Assembly: GCA_948146395.1 (NCBI GenBank)
Contig: OX411546.1
Span: 24,592,449-24,656,448, forward strand
Direction of reading: 5' to 3'
Source of the DNA: Fragum whitleyi
Lineage: Eukaryota; Mollusca; Bivalvia; Cardiida; Cardiidae
DNA: 64,000 nucleotides
The notes under the pieces were generated by a model. It searched no databases. It saw only the letters and a program-made list of their open reading frames with translations, and was not told the origin of the DNA. Made by a program: the position numbers and the translations under genes. This document shows, in pieces, positions 22,719 through 35,370 of this stretch; positions within the stretch are counted from its first letter, which is position 1; each line of letters begins with the position of its first letter.

Positions 22719-24544
22719 AAAATTTCAGAAATACCATCATTATCATCAATATTTTATAAGGTTCAACAACTGAAAGACAAAAACGAGTATTGAAATCCTA
22801 AGAAACAAAAATCTAATTGATAGAATTGGCGCGATTGCCCTGGTGCAAAATTAAAACGGGCCATTGATTTTAATTGCAAGTGTTACTTCGTAATCCATTG
22901 GGTGCGATTGGAGGCTGACATTTTATTCTTTGGCACCTTTTCTTTTGACGAAAATGAAAAAAACGCCTTATATATAAACTTGCATTCCGGTCCACAGAAC
23001 GATTATTTAAAATTAATATTTCTATGATAATCACAAAATAGCCCCGTCAGATTACTTTTTGTTTAAGAACGGCGTTATCCTTCAAGTTGGTCGATTTAAT
23101 TTTTTACGCGTTACACATAACGTCCTTGAAAAATTTCGTCATCGCATGAGTAATGACGTCATTTGAAGGTAACGAAAACGTTTTGCTATTCGCCACAAGC
23201 TAAATCAAAAAGTTCAGTTTTAACACACTATTTTACCCGTGTGGTGCCAAAACTAAACAGTGGGATTATTTAACCCAGCATCAAGTTCATACTATGAAAT
23301 TAGGAAAATGGAAAAAAAAATAATAACGCAAACTTCAAAACGATCTATATACAGTCCTCACATATATCATTGAAAGGCTTATATTCACAATGTCGGTGTG
23401 GTGTTAAGAGACTACGGGTAAATTGCAGACGTCTTGCGTGACAAGCCCATATGTGTGGGCGGGTGAGGTTGGTTGGTTCTCGACAATGGTAAAAGCGATA
23501 ACGCGTGAAAGAGCGATCTCTTGGGAACCAGCTTTTACAAGTTTAATCAAAGCCGGAAGTCACGAAGACATCGGGAAAAAGTCCTCTCGTAAAGAAACGC
23601 AGAAAAGTGTCCAAACGGTTGATGGAATGCAGGTATACGGACGATCTTTAAACAGATATTCGACGATGTTTTCCGCTCCGTCCGTCTGTCTGCCGGTAAA
23701 TAAAACTCGCTTACACGATAAAGCTAATAAGTATCATCGGATTTACTTGAACTTTCACAGGATGACTGTAGGGTCACCAGGAAATTTCCTTTTGGAAAAT
23801 GGGGACCATCCGTCGGGCAAACAAAAAAAAAACGGGAAAAGGGGGGTTTAAGGATATGCGCTTAAAATATTGTCGTTAACACGATAAAGCTTCGATTATT
23901 ATTTACTTCGAATTTAAAACTTCGCAAGAATGAATATATGGTCAAGCGAAGGAAGATTGGTCTGATCTTTTGAAAATCGGGGTTAAAAGAGCCGTACAGA
24001 GTCAAAAAAAATTCGGTCAAAAATAGTCTCCATTACGCGATCATGTCCTCGCTTTTTTTTAATTGAATTACAGTTTCTGCAGAACTGTTGCATTATTGTA
24101 CAGTTTAATTGTTCATTATAGTCCCTCGTGAAGATTAGTGCGCTAGTATTTTTTAAAAAAAAAGAACATAATCAGGTGGTACGTTTTCATTGTGCGTGAG
24201 TATACTGTATACTGTACTTCAGATAGTATGATCTGTGTAAGGTATTTGTATCAAATTAGAACAACAGAAAAAAATGATATAAATAAATAATGTTATCGTG
24301 TCATTTACGGAATGACGTCACCAAATCGTCATCTTGCGTTATTTTAAGCTTGGGTAATCTATAGATACGCCACCAAGGAATAACTACGTTCAAAAAGTAG
24401 AGAGAAATGATTGCTCACCTTGCGTATTCACATGTTAAAAAATAATACCAGGAATCACCGGCGTCTTTGAAATGGAAGTCAAGAAAAAATAAAGAAATAA
24501 CCTTGGAGCAGTCCGACGAGAATCGACGCTTCTCATCTAGGCCC
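22719..24544. other. Largely unassigned; degraded element near 23065-23300
   Basis: Around 23065-23300 there are distant matches to the 15291-15677 element (AACGGCGTTAT, TAATGACGTCATTT, ACCCGTGTGGTGCCAAA, GGGATTATTTAACCC). An ORF at 23423-23851 has no recognisable domain. Confidence 0.4.
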
Positions 24545-24631
24545 CAAAACTCGCCCAACACACTCATTACATTTCATTCCAAAATCATTCCAAAATTATT
24601 TATCTTGTCAATTTCACGACGTTATTAACTG
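24545..24631 (-). mobile_element. CAG-MITE copy 13, terminal fragment
   Basis: CCAAAACTCGCCCAACACAC to CACGACGTTATTAACTG, followed by TA. Confidence 0.85.
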
Positions 24632-24660
24632 TATGTTAAATGGAATTCCAAGATGATCAG

Positions 24661-24792
24661 CCCTCCGTTCAGGATGAAAACGTTAGCGAAGCGCTTTCGC
24701 AATGATATCTCGCTTTGCATGTATGTGCACGTGCAAAGCGGGTTATCATCTAAAAGCGCTCGCGAAACGCTTTTACATCCTGAGCTCAGGGC
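24661..24792. repeat. Near-perfect hairpin, ~62-bp arms
   Basis: CCGTTCAGGATGAAAACG ... TCGCTTTGCATGTATGTGC folds onto ACGTGCAAAGCGGG ... CTTTTACATCCTGAGCTCAG. Its outer end resembles the inverted repeat at 6848-6989. Confidence 0.8.
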
Positions 24793-24825
24793 AACCTATT
24801 TCGAGCGTCAGGACATATACATGTG

Positions 24826-25204
24826 CAGTTAAAAAACGTCGTGAAATTGACAAGGTGTTTGATTTTGTAACGAATTTTGAATGAAATTGAATAAGAGCGA
24901 TGAGTGAAATTTGGATGAAATTTTAAGGGAGGTAAAATAATATCGTTAAATCATCCGTATTGGACTGTATACGTACCTTTCTGTTATTGCGACTTCACGG
25001 ACCAATCAGACGTTTTTTGGGTAGATTTGATTGATTTGAGCGAATTGTCGTTCTTTTTGAAAGATTTCAAAGTTCTTTGAACGTTTTTTTAGAGCGTTAA
25101 GAGTTTATTGAATGAGTATTTAGAATGAATAAATGGGGTTCTGAATTAGTTATTAAGAATGGTTTTAATTGGAATTATTGTTAATTTTACAATGATTTGA
25201 ACTG
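24826..25204 (+). mobile_element. CAG-MITE copy 14, variant subfamily
   Basis: CAGTTAAAAAACGTCGTGAA to ACAATGATTTGAACTG. The region right of the palindrome differs from the main family (GACTTCACGGACCAATCAGA). Confidence 0.8.
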
Positions 25205-25479
25205 TACCTTTAATATCTGATTCGCCATATTCAGCATGACTAAACCGTATCGTCTCATTTCTATTTCTAAACAATATTTTTTTCTGTCCAGTGAATCAGT
25301 AAAGCGTCAATTACATCATTTGTATAGATGATATATCATAACCCTCGAGAGAGACTATTTCCCTATTCAAGTGTCAGTGGGGATAATTGAAGTGCCGTTA
25401 CTGGACGGGACATTATAAAGATCTGGAAATTACTTGCTGTTGATAGAGTATGTCTCAGAATTAATAGACCAGCTCTCTT

Positions 25480-26500
25480 TGCACTCCTCTTGCTATCTTT
25501 TGTAACCATAAACATCGAAATTGCAGCTTTCTTGATCTTGAGTTACTATATTATGGTAGACAAACCCATTTCTCTTTTCTACATTTATAAATACCTGATA
25601 TCCATAAACATCGCATTTAGGGGGCTTATTTTAGTCGAGGATACAGTTAACAAAATCGTGAAATTAACATTTATCTCGATCAAAACAATCGCTCACTCAG
25701 TGATTCATTCATTCATTCATTCATTCATTCATTCAAACCACTCACTCAAACCATTCAAAAATGCTCCAAACTCACTAAATTAACATGTATCAACAATTTC
25801 ATTCAAAATTATTTTATATAGGAAAAAAAATTGCGATTTCACCGATATTTTTTAATTGTAAGAGTCTTATATGTTCTTTAAGAAAAAGGCATCTATTTAT
25901 AGAACTTGTATTCATACTTTATAAAAGGGAGGTAATAAATATCGCTGATTGTTCATCCTGAACAATATAAGCGATATTGGATTACCTCGCTCTAATTTTG
26001 ACCAAACTCACTCATGGCACTGAATAAATTTCTATCAAAAAACATTCCAAAATCACAAACCTTGCCATTTTCACGGTGTTGTTAACTGTAGCCCTTTTTC
26101 ATCACAAACGCATTGCTGTTGACCTTTGCTAGAACTAATACATTCTAGCCATAAACATCGTTACTTAAGCTTATTTTAGCTGAGGATATCATATTGTTTG
26201 ACATTAGTTCATTTCGAAGTCTTCAAATTTCTTTAGAAACCATAAAAATCATAACTACAGATTAGCTAAAATTAAGCGACGGTATTTTGGTAGAGCTGCT
26301 TATTGAGCTTCCATACATTTTTAGCTAACTTTACTGACCATAAGCAGCGTAGCTTCATCTTTCCAAGATAAGGTACCCAAAGATTTCCAAATTGAGTAAG
26401 ATCAGCTCAATTCATACTCTTCTATCTACCTTTGGTCACCATAAACATCGCAACATTATTCAAGCTGTAATTACGATGTTTCATGATGCCAGAGGTCATA
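25480..26500. repeat. Diverged ~90-bp direct repeats around CCATAAACATCG
   Basis: CCATAAACATCG or a close variant recurs near 25508, 25599, 26149, 26241, 26336 and 26440, often followed by CTTATTTTAGC. The array is interrupted by CAG-MITE copy 15. Confidence 0.5.
25644..26088 (-). mobile_element. CAG-MITE copy 15, full length, TA TSD
   Basis: CAGTTAACAAAATCGTGAAA to CACGGTGTTGTTAACTG, flanked by TA. The native ATTC motif has expanded to an (ATTC)8 microsatellite at about 25703-25734. Confidence 0.9.
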
Positions 26501-26532
26501 TATCTAGAAAAAAATAAGCAATTTATATATAA

Positions 26533-26722
26533 CAGTTAAGAACACCGTGAAATGGACGAAATGAATGATTTTGGAATGTTTTTTACATGAAATTGAATGA
26601 GTATGTGGAGCGGGTTTTGAGTGAAATTCAAGGGAGGTTATACAATATCGCTTATTTTGTTCAAGTCGAACAAAATAAGCCATACATATCACTTCCTTTT
26701 AATAGAATATACGTACTTACAC
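26533..26722 (+). mobile_element. CAG-MITE copy 16, 3' truncated
   Basis: CAGTTAAGAACACCGTGAAA through the central palindrome (CGCTTATTTTGTTCAA with its inverse), ending near 26722. Confidence 0.85.
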
Positions 26723-27036
26723 GTGGACATATAACCACAGTCTGATAAGCTGTTGTTACGGCGTTTGTTTTATATTTGAGCCCTTTTTACGATGAAACAC
26801 TCTATAATTATACAGACTCAGGTCATTATAGATTCGGTGAAAATCAAATCATTCAAGCATCATTTGAAGAATTTTTAAGTTTCGGATCAGCTTTTACCTT
26901 CATTCAGGCTAGCCGGGAGAAATTTTTATATTATTTTAAAAGGCGACAAAATCTGTTAAGTTAAAGCATGAATAATATCTTTCAATGAACATATTACCAA
27001 GGTGTATATGATCGGTTTCGTTCATATTCATTGCTC

Positions 27037-27195
27037 TTAAGGTAGTGTAATAGTTTTGCAACATCTCATAAGTATTGAACTTTAACAGTGTTAACCGAGG
27101 TTTCCAAATGATTTTCATTTGGAAACCTTGGTTAACATTGTGAAAGAATATGTGGTCCGAAATGTTGCGGAACTATTACGGATCCACAACCTTAA
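27037..27195. mobile_element. TTAAGGTAGTGG foldback, copy 2
   Basis: Starts TTAAGGTAGTGTAATAG and ends GATCCACAACCTTAA, so TTAA lies at both edges. The inner stem GTTAACCGAGGTTTCC with GGAAACCTTGGTTAAC is intact. Confidence 0.85.
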
Positions 27196-27920
27196 ACGAA
27201 TCACGTTTAGAAATCTATCGCGGATACATACGGTCGGCAGAATTTAGACAAGTTAAAAATTTCTGTTCGCCCCACCCAAGGGAATAGCCATAACGAGACA
27301 ATTCCAATGACAAATCAGTATAGCATCACCATACAGTAAATAACATCGTGAAATAAACAATGTGAATGATTGGGGAATTATTTAGGAATTAATGAGTAAG
27401 ATGTGAGTTTTTGAATGAGATTAAGGGGTGAATATAATAATGGACGAAATCGGCGATATTCCATTACCTCCCATTAAAAAAATCTACGTTCTTTACTGCA
27501 TGTATATCTTCACGACACGATCACATTCTTTAAAATCCACACCAGAAAATTGAACTTTTGTATTGTTGATCGGTTTGAAATAAATGTTAATCGTTATGAA
27601 CGATTTGCGTCTTTAAGATTTTGGAGCGCTAAATAGAATGGATGAATGAATGGATGGATGAATTAATTAATTGATTAATTAACAAATCAATGAATGAATG
27701 AATCGCCAAGTGACCGATTAAGAATGATTTCCGTCGAAGTCTATGTCAATTTCACGATTTTGATAACTCTACATGTAGTGGGATTGCTTTCATATTGATG
27801 TACCTTGAATGAATCACGTTTAGATACGGTTGACAGAATTCAGACAAGCTAAAAAGGCTTGTTCGTTCCACTCAAGGGAATAGCCATAACGAGACAATTC
27901 CAATGACAAATCAGTCTAGC
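27196..27920. repeat. ~120-bp direct repeats flanking a MITE
   Basis: 27196-27330 and 27806-27920 share GAATCACGTTTAGA, GACAGAATTCAGACAAG and GGGAATAGCCATAACGAGAC, then AATTCCAATGACAAATCAGT. CAG-MITE copy 17 occupies the space between. Confidence 0.85.
27334..27769 (+). mobile_element. CAG-MITE copy 17, variant
   Basis: CAGTAAATAACATCGTGAAA to CACGATTTTGATAACT. The palindrome is weak, and a GAAT/GGAT/TTAA microsatellite occupies 27640-27705. Confidence 0.85.
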
Positions 27921-28133
27921 ATATGAATATTCATGGCGCTGTTTTCCCGCGACCTTGCACTGAAGGATAAATCATTGAACAAAACCCATCATTTGAAGGC
28001 CAGTGTTTACTGTGTTTAATTTTGACATGGCAAGTTGTGGCTGAAGCATGGTCTTATTTTGAGAGTTTACTTTGTCAAAGATGCGTCAGTTATTATCGCA
28101 AACGCATATAGATCTATGTAATTGTATCATTAA

Positions 28134-28354
28134 CCCTTTGCTGTTTAATCCCTGCTTTTTACGTGCCTGTGATTTTATGATTGAGAAAACATTGTGAAAA
28201 TAGAAGAAATTGCTTCTGACAAGAATTTCTTCTTTTTCCACACTATTTTCTACCCTACTGAATGGTTTTTTTTCCAAATTAAATCCACTTAAAATTTTCG
28301 TCTGCAAAACCTTTGAATTTGGACAGGTCCAAAATTTTGTAAAACGGGAAAGGG
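28134..28354 (+). mobile_element. piggyBac-type MITE, 221 bp, copy 1
   Basis: Flanked by TTAA at 28130-28133 and 28355-28358. Termini CCCTTTGCTGTTT and (inverse) CCCTTTCCCGTTT match the TTAA target and CCC-start convention of piggyBac transposons. An internal hairpin is built on AGAAGAAATTGCTTCTGAC. No ORF of significance, so non-autonomous. Confidence 0.85.
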
Positions 28355-28453
28355 TTAATTCACTAATCCAAAAGGATCCAAGTATTCTAAAGGAATATAC
28401 TCGAATAGAGCTGAAGATACGTCATTTTCGTCGTCCAACAACGATATTTGCTA

Positions 28454-28840
28454 CAGTTAATTACATCGTGAAATTGACATTCACCTCAATCAAAACCATT
28501 CTAAATCGCTCACTCAGCGCTCCAATCATTCATTCCAAACACTCACTCAAACCATTCATAAATAATCAAGCCCATTGAAAAATATAGAATCAACAACGTC
28601 ATTCGAAATTGATTTTGATAGAGAAAATTGAGGAAATTAGAAGCTATGTATAGAACCTGTATGTATTTTTATTAAGGGAGGTAATCAATATCGTTAATTT
28701 TGTTCATCCTGAACAAAATTTGCGATATCGGATTATCTCCCATTAAATTCACTCAAAACTCGCTCCTCACACTCATTCAATTCCATTCCTAAATCATTCC
28801 AAAATCATTCACCTTGTCAATTTCACGATGTTTTTAACTG
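28454..28840 (-). mobile_element. CAG-MITE copy 18, full length, TA TSD
   Basis: CAGTTAATTACATCGTGAAA to CACGATGTTTTTAACTG, TA on both sides, intact palindrome at about 28676-28742. Confidence 0.9.
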
Positions 28841-29971
28841 TATAACCTGATTTTATTCGAACAGACAGAAACTACGGTGAGATGTCATAATTATCTATAA
28901 AGGGCACTAAACGAGCAAGATGTAGGAGGCAATTTGTCAGGTGCGTTTTATGTATGCCTATATACGGCTAAAACTATGACACCACAGGGACTCGGTTCAA
29001 GGCGACGGTTTCCGATGAATCTTCTTATTGTACTTTTCAGTGCCCACTTGGGATGGGGTGACGCATCATCTCGCTGTCCTACACATGCCCTTTTTAATGA
29101 AATCTACTGCTGTCTGTTACCTTACGTACTGTCATTGGTGAAATATCATTTTTATCTAGGTTGTCGATTTGTCGACTTCGAAGAAAATTGAAAATACTTT
29201 AATATGAAAGTTTGTTTGTTTGTTTATTTGAAAAGGATTAAACGACACTGTATTCATTATTGCAGTTCTATCGCGGCGGTTGATGCAACTAACCATACTT
29301 TCCTTTCGTTTTTCTTTCTTGTATTACCGCAGCTTATCATCCAAGCCAACAGCTGCTCATTCCACGTAGCTTTTACTTATTATCATACGCCCATTTTTCG
29401 AAGATATAAGACTCGTGTGCTTTTTTTTATCAAATGCAACCTTAGGTTACACTCTGCTGGAACTAACTTCTATGTCAAACATTTAATAACTTTTTAAAGA
29501 TACGGAATTCCCAGATAGTCCCTTTTTGAGTAACGTATCACATACAAATGTATTGATTATAGATCTACTTTACGTCGTTAACGTTCAACTACAACTCTAA
29601 ACTGATTGGATTTACTTTTATTTTCGCCAAACCAACAATAAATTCACAGAACTATTTGTAAAGAACGATTTTTAATGAAATGGGGTGTAGGCGGGCGAGC
29701 TTTCTAACTCACGTCAATTTAAAGCATTAACGCACGATAACATTGTCTTTCGGGACTTATACATCAAATTTGATGTCCCTTACTTTATCAATCATTTATG
29801 AACTTAAACAGATTCCATAGAAAATCGTTTCATTGCTGATAGTTTCTTTTGTTCGCATTGAAAATAGATTCATCTGATAAGAATAAACCATAATTTATTG
29901 CAATATTTTCTCTTTATTTTCTTGAATATTCAATAGGATGTGTAAACGTTACAGCAATAAAACGGGCACTA
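28841..29971. other. Unassigned stretch with one foldback terminus
   Basis: A solo terminus of the CCCGTCACGCG foldback family (TTCCCAGATAGTCCCTTTTT) lies near 29507-29530. ORFs at 28934-29497 lack domains. Confidence 0.4.
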
Positions 29972-30200
29972 CAGTTATGACCATTGTGAATTTAACATTT
30001 ATCTCAATCAAAAGCATTCTATATCTCTCACTCAGCTCTCAAATCATTCGTTCAAAACACTCACTCGAACCATTCAAAATAATTCCAAAATGTCTAAAAA
30101 TGATAAGATGAATAACTACATTCAAAATAATAATCGGTTAATAAAATCCACGGTTTCACTAACTAAATTGAATTTTGAAAGCGTATAGTTGGTGTATTAA
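29972..30200 (-). mobile_element. CAG-MITE copy 19, outer half
   Basis: CAGTTATGACCATTGTGAAT through the CACTCACTCGAACCATTC block. It ends before the central palindrome. Confidence 0.8.
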
Positions 30201-30302
30201 CAGCACTTTTGCATTGGCTACAGATGGCATTGTACAGTTTTTTAAATGAAAAAAGGCTGACAATCTCTGTAATTTTCAGTAAGATATGCGTTAAAAATGT
30301 GT

Positions 30303-30530
30303 TTGACTACAACATAGTGAAATTGACAACTTGAAGGTGAATGATTTTGGAATCAAATAATAATGCACAATATAAATGTTAATTTGAGCAAATTTTAATA
30401 AATTTGGTTCGTTTTAATCGAATTCAGAGCAGTTTGAATGCATTGAGGGTTTGGAGTGATATGGAAGTAGCGTTGAGCGTATTTCTTAGAATGGTTTTAA
30501 GCGTGGCGAGGATCAACTTCACAATGCTAT
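30303..30530 (+). mobile_element. CAG-MITE copy 20, internally deleted
   Basis: GACTACAACATAGTGAAATT to GATCAACTTCACAATGC, lacking the central palindrome. It abuts SINE family 2. Confidence 0.75.
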
Positions 30531-30830
30531 TTATTATGTTTGTATTTCCGCTTATCTATCGTTGCTACCATAGCATTTGCCCATTTGAGCGACGTCCCAT
30601 GAAGACGATGAGATGTTACGGAGAATAGTGCAAGGATACATGACGATACAACTACTGGTGAGATCGTTCTTTGACGTACTCAATATAAAGCACCGTCGCA
30701 AGGGGTTTTACGTCTTATAGGCACTCTACAATTACATGTTCATGTAGTTTGTTAATGTGACAGCCCAGGAATCGAACAGAAAGTACCAATCTTTATTTCT
30801 TTGAAGTCAGATGCTCTACCGACTGAGATG
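30531..30830 (-). mobile_element. tRNA-derived SINE family 2
   Basis: The minus-strand head CTCAGTCGGTAGAGCATCTG and B-box-like CTGTTCGATTCCTGGG fit a tRNA-derived promoter. The body contains GTGCTTTATATTGAGTACGT and CATGTATCCTTGCACTATTC. It sits exactly between CAG-MITE copies 20 and 21. Confidence 0.75.
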
Positions 30831-31258
30831 CAGTGAACAACATCGTGAAATCGACATTCGTCTCGATAAAACCATTCCAAATCATTCTCTCAGCGTTCCA
30901 TTCATTCATTTCGCCATTCATTCATTCCAAACACTCACTCAAACCATTCAAAAACGACCCAAACTCACTGAAAAAGATAGAATCAACAGCGTCATTCGAA
31001 ATAAATACAGCTAGGAAAAAATGGCGATTTCACTGACATAATTTAAAGTATAAGCGTCGGATATTTTCTTAAAGAAATAGGAAGCTATTCATAGAACTTG
31101 TATGCATATTTCATATCGATATTTTTGTTCTGAACAAAATTTGCGAACAAAATTGGATTACCTCCCGTTTAAATTCACTCAAAACTCCATCCCCATACTC
31201 GTTCAATTTCATTCCAAAATTGTTTCAAAATCGTGTCAATTTTACGACGTTTTTAACT
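30831..31258 (-). mobile_element. CAG-MITE copy 21, full length
   Basis: CAGTGAACAACATCGTGAAA to TACGACGTTTTTAACTA. The left palindrome arm is damaged. Confidence 0.85.
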
Positions 31259-31849
31259 ATAATTGGGCTGACATGCAATTAACTGTACACCAACTCGAAA
31301 GAATTTAGAAATCAGTGACAAAAATAGTTTGGGTCTAGACCTAAATAAGAAATTAGAATCTTCACGTCTGAATCTGGCCCATCCTCGAAAAAGCACTTGA
31401 ATTAGTTTAACAGAAAATTGAATAGAACTGGCCTCTCATGGGAATAAAAAATGTGGCGAGGAACGATATGATGTAATAGACGCTTACAGAAAATGCAGAC
31501 ACATTGTGATATTGTTTCAATGATGATAATCCATGAAGATAATTCATTGGAATTAAAGAACACAACCTTTGTTTTTAACTAACAATATACTAGTTCACTC
31601 CGGGTTTTAAACCAATAATAGACTAAGAGGGGATTACACGAGATTGTATGGCCCTCAGACCATTAAAATCATTTAAGACTGTTCGTTTGATTATCCATAC
31701 ATGACATTCTAATCAATCAGCAAATCCTTCAACGCTCCAAGTTTCAATGAATTCTTTCTAAACATACCATATTTTCATTTAATGCCGCAAATTTGGAAGT
31801 GTCTAACTTTGTCCTTGAATGCACGCATATCTCTTTGAGGAAAACACAT

Positions 31850-32014
31850 TTAGATTTTACTAAAGGGATGTATTGAAGTATTTCTAATTTTGCTCAATTT
31901 GAGCGAAATTATAGATACTTAACTACCTCCCTTTTCATTCATAATTTGTTCATTCTACTCATTCAAATTCATTACAAAATTATTGTCTTGCCAAATTAAC
32001 GATTCTATTATCTG
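31850..32014 (-). mobile_element. CAG-MITE copy 22, palindrome plus one end
   Basis: The central palindrome is diverged from the family, but its two arms share the changes (AAGTATTTCTAATTTTGCTCA and its inverse-like partner). Ends AACGATTCTATTATCTG. Confidence 0.75.
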
Positions 32015-32070
32015 TTCACTATAAACATTAATCTGTAAGAACAAGAAATAAGCGACACAAATGTTTGGCT

Positions 32071-32235
32071 TTAAGGTAGTGGACCCATCATAGTTCCGCA
32101 ATGTAACGGACGTAATAAACTTTAACAGTGTTAACCGAGGTCTCCTAATTATTTTTATTAGCAAACCTTGGTCAACATTTTGAAAGACCATAAGTTTCGA
32201 AATGTTGCGAAACTATTACGGTTCTACTTCCTTAA
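32071..32235. mobile_element. TTAAGGTAGTGG foldback, copy 3
   Basis: TTAAGGTAGTGGACCCATCA to CTACTTCCTTAA, with TTAA at both edges and the GTTAACCGAGGTCTCC inner stem. Confidence 0.85.
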
Positions 32236-32511
32236 GACCAAGAATAAGGAATTTTCTTTAATGCTTTTCGGTGGTTTATCGAGAAATAACGGTAGATTAT
32301 CACTTAATAATCTCATCGCAAAAGCAGTGAAATTATCAAAATCTTATACCCTGCTTTTGTGCATTTCATCCTATCTGACGTCATCTATGCGGGGCGAAAT
32401 AAGTGACGTCACAATGAACGTTGCATAGCAATCACGCGCAAAATGACGCGCTTTACGAAAATATGTCCTAGAAATATCACATTTTGTCTCATTTTTGCAT
32501 TAAAGAAATAT

Positions 32512-32668
32512 AATAATCGATTGTTTTTCGTGTAAGATCGATCTATATTTCATTTCGTGAACAACAAAAGCTATATTTTCACTCGTGGCTCTGCCACTCG
32601 TGAAAATAAAGCGTTTGTTGTTCACTCAATGAAATATAAATCGATCTTACACTGAAACAAACGATTAT
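32512..32668. repeat. Long hairpin with GGCTCTGCC apex
   Basis: Arms of about 70 bp (ATAATCGATTGTTTTTCGTG ... TATTTTCACTCG) fold around CACTCGTGGCTCTGCCACTCG. The arms have no relation to other hairpins here. Confidence 0.85.
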
Positions 32669-32977
32669 CCTCTATATAATCTCGACTTCTGAATTTGGCC
32701 CATCCTGGAAAAGCACTTGAATTAGTTTAACATAGAATTGAATAGAACCGGCCTCTCTTGGGATTCAAGAATGTGGCGAGGAACGAAATGATGTAATAGA
32801 TTCTATCGAACAATTCAGACACATTGTGATATTGTTTCAACTGTGATCATCCACAATGATAATTCATGGGATTGAAAGAAAAACACACAAAAAAACTGGC
32901 ATTTGTTTTGAACCAGTGATAGACTATGGTGGGATTCCATTCCGATGGATTATGTATATAACAGTTATTTTTTTTTA

Positions 32978-33224
32978 CAGATAACAGCATCGTAAAATTA
33001 ACATTCATCTCGATCAAAACCATTCCAAATCACTCGCTAAGCGCCCCATTTATTATTTCTAAACACCCACTTAAACTATTCGAAAACGCCCCAAACTCCC
33101 TGAATAAATATAACAGCATCCTCATTCAAAACAATGTTAAATAGGAAAATATTGCCATTCATCGCCTTCGTTCAATTTCACTCCAAAAGGACTCTCCTTG
33201 TCTATTTCAAAATGTTGTTAACTG
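32978..33224 (-). mobile_element. CAG-MITE copy 23, internally deleted
   Basis: CAGATAACAGCATCGTAAAA to CAAAATGTTGTTAACTG, without the palindrome. Confidence 0.85.
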
Positions 33225-35199
33225 CACTTTGATTATCGAAAAATGCAACTCGCAACTAAAAAGCTTAATGCTGGATTTAGATCAATGTCCATACAAAACG
33301 AAGAAAAGTTCGGTCAAAGGTGTCGAAGGGATAGAATTTGTCTACAACTTCGAATGCACATTTCAATCCCGTAGCTTCATAGAAGGCTATTCCCAGACTA
33401 TTCCACGTGGACTTATCAGTGTATCAATTTGTCGGCTATCGTTTTTTTAACAATCCTTGAAGGACCAATCCTTCCAAAAATATTGAAACAGACATGTCCT
33501 TCGAGACAACAATAAAATGTCTTTGATATAATGACGAAGACAAAAGTTTCGTGAGTGCTTTAACCTATATCTTACAGTTCGCGGTATTTCTACAATACAA
33601 AAAAGCCTTTGGCAAGAAGTATAGACATACATGCAGTCTGATCTTAGTCTTCTCTACCAAAAGTCTATTCTTAATTAATGTATTGACGTCGTGCACGGTT
33701 TTGCGACACTTTTGAAAAAAACCGTCACCCTCTGTTTTTTAAAACTTATTATTACAAGACCTTTGCTCGCACCATCCTTATATCTTATATCAAAATGATA
33801 CACAAACCATGACCAATTATTACATCACATTTTTATTGCAAACTATTTTAGTATAGTTTCGTAAAATGGAGTTTCAATTTGAAATTGAAGCAAAAATGCG
33901 TGTAACATGTAACATTAAAGCATCACCAAAAGATGCACATCTTATAATTCAAACAGTTTAGTAATGATTAAACTGCATGAAAATACATCAAATTTTAACT
34001 GGTATTATACCCAACACTTTTGCCAGCGGAGGTCGAATTTTTACGACAAATGAGGAAACTACCGTTTAATGCTTAACAAAAGATGAAGCTAAAAATCAAA
34101 CTTTACAGTAAATTTCTATAATACACAAGGCCTTTGCCGTCAGTTAGGACATACATCAGCCTGCACAAATGTGCAGTCTGGTCGTAGTCTAAAACTGACT
34201 GCTTTTTGCTTGCTATTTTCTGGAAAACACGTGTATCAGGCTGACTGAAAATTCCGAAAAAGGCAATTGGCTTCAAACAAATTTTGAAACTAACATAATA
34301 GGGGTTAATACATTTCCAAGGTCACGTTTCATCGCCTTATCCAAGCCGTTTATTGCACATGCAAATTCTGTCAAAATAAAATTTCTAATTCGGCAAACAA
34401 AACTTGTAATAAGCGACCATTCTCTCTAACGACTGCTTTTTGGTGGTCCCACAAGAGGTCGCTTAACACACGTTTTACTGACCTCGAACAGGGCATCTCC
34501 TCTTTTGTGTGATATCGGTAGAGAGTTCAGGAAATTGATTTATCATAACTACGTATGTTTATGCATTTTTCACCATAGAAACATGATCGCTTGAATGGCC
34601 TTTCACTAGAATCACAAAACACTATTGTGTAGGCAATTTGCTCTTGTTACGGTGATTCAACCCATGACAAAGACCGCGAAATTTACAATTGCATTTGCAT
34701 ATGATTCTGTGAGAGATCGCATCAAGTTAATTAAATATACAAATGAACTGTGAACAGCTTTAAAGGTGGCCTTTTCATAAAAACGTTCCAAAGGATCATT
34801 GCAAAACTCAGTGACTTATGAATTTTCAAGTGTTCAAAATTATTATGCTGTACGTAACAACTAGATAAACTTTTGTGTGTGTGTCGGGATGGGGGTTGCA
34901 GGGACGGATATAAACAAATATTTGAGCTGGCAATACTTTTGGTCGCACTTGTTATTTCGCGTAATTATTCTAAAATGCAGACAATCAAGCGAGAATCGGG
35001 TTAATACCTCTAGAATCGACCCTTGGCATTTTACACAGGGCCGAAACGCTCTAAGGAGATCTTCATACATTACAAGGGTCATCGTATTTCTTCAAATATA
35101 CAAATCTGCTGAATAAGAACCCCAGTGAGCTATTGTTTAATTCAATTGCTTATAAAAATATCTACTTGTCTTTTCCTTTTCCTTTTTTTCCAGACGAAA
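33225..35199. other. Unassigned stretch upstream of the LINE
   Basis: Two diverged direct repeats (33570-33680 and 34108-34200) share TTCTACAATACA, GCCTTTGCC, GGACATACAT and GCAGTCTGGTCGTAGTCT. The LINE 5' boundary could lie in this region. Confidence 0.4.
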
Positions 35200-35370
35200 T
35201 AGTCCGAATTGACCTACATGTAGTCTAAATTAGTTAGAAATAACGTTTTTGTTAGATAATTTCTTAATGTGACGTTCAATTTCATCGGGATACTTAAAAT
35301 ATACGTTTCTGCAGTAAGGCGAACATTTTGGTATATAATTTATCAATTAAAGAGTGAAATTGAAGTTAAA

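Larger units (their letters stand above)
31356..32945. repeat. Direct duplication, units 31356-31640 and 32679-32945
   Basis: The two segments share AAGCACTTGAATTAGTTTAA, GGCCTCTCTTGGGAT, ATGTGGCGAGGAACGA and ACACATTGTGATATTGTTTC in the same order at about 1.3-kb spacing. The material between holds a MITE half, a TTAA foldback and a hairpin. Confidence 0.85.

Noticed and set aside
23423..23851. 142-codon plus-strand ORF
   Set aside because: No recognisable domain, no splice context, Lys-rich poly-A-coded end; probably chance or a decayed repeat.
28934..29191. Frame with a short hydrophobic start resembling a signal peptide
   Set aside because: Short, no downstream domain, unsupported by splice or codon evidence.
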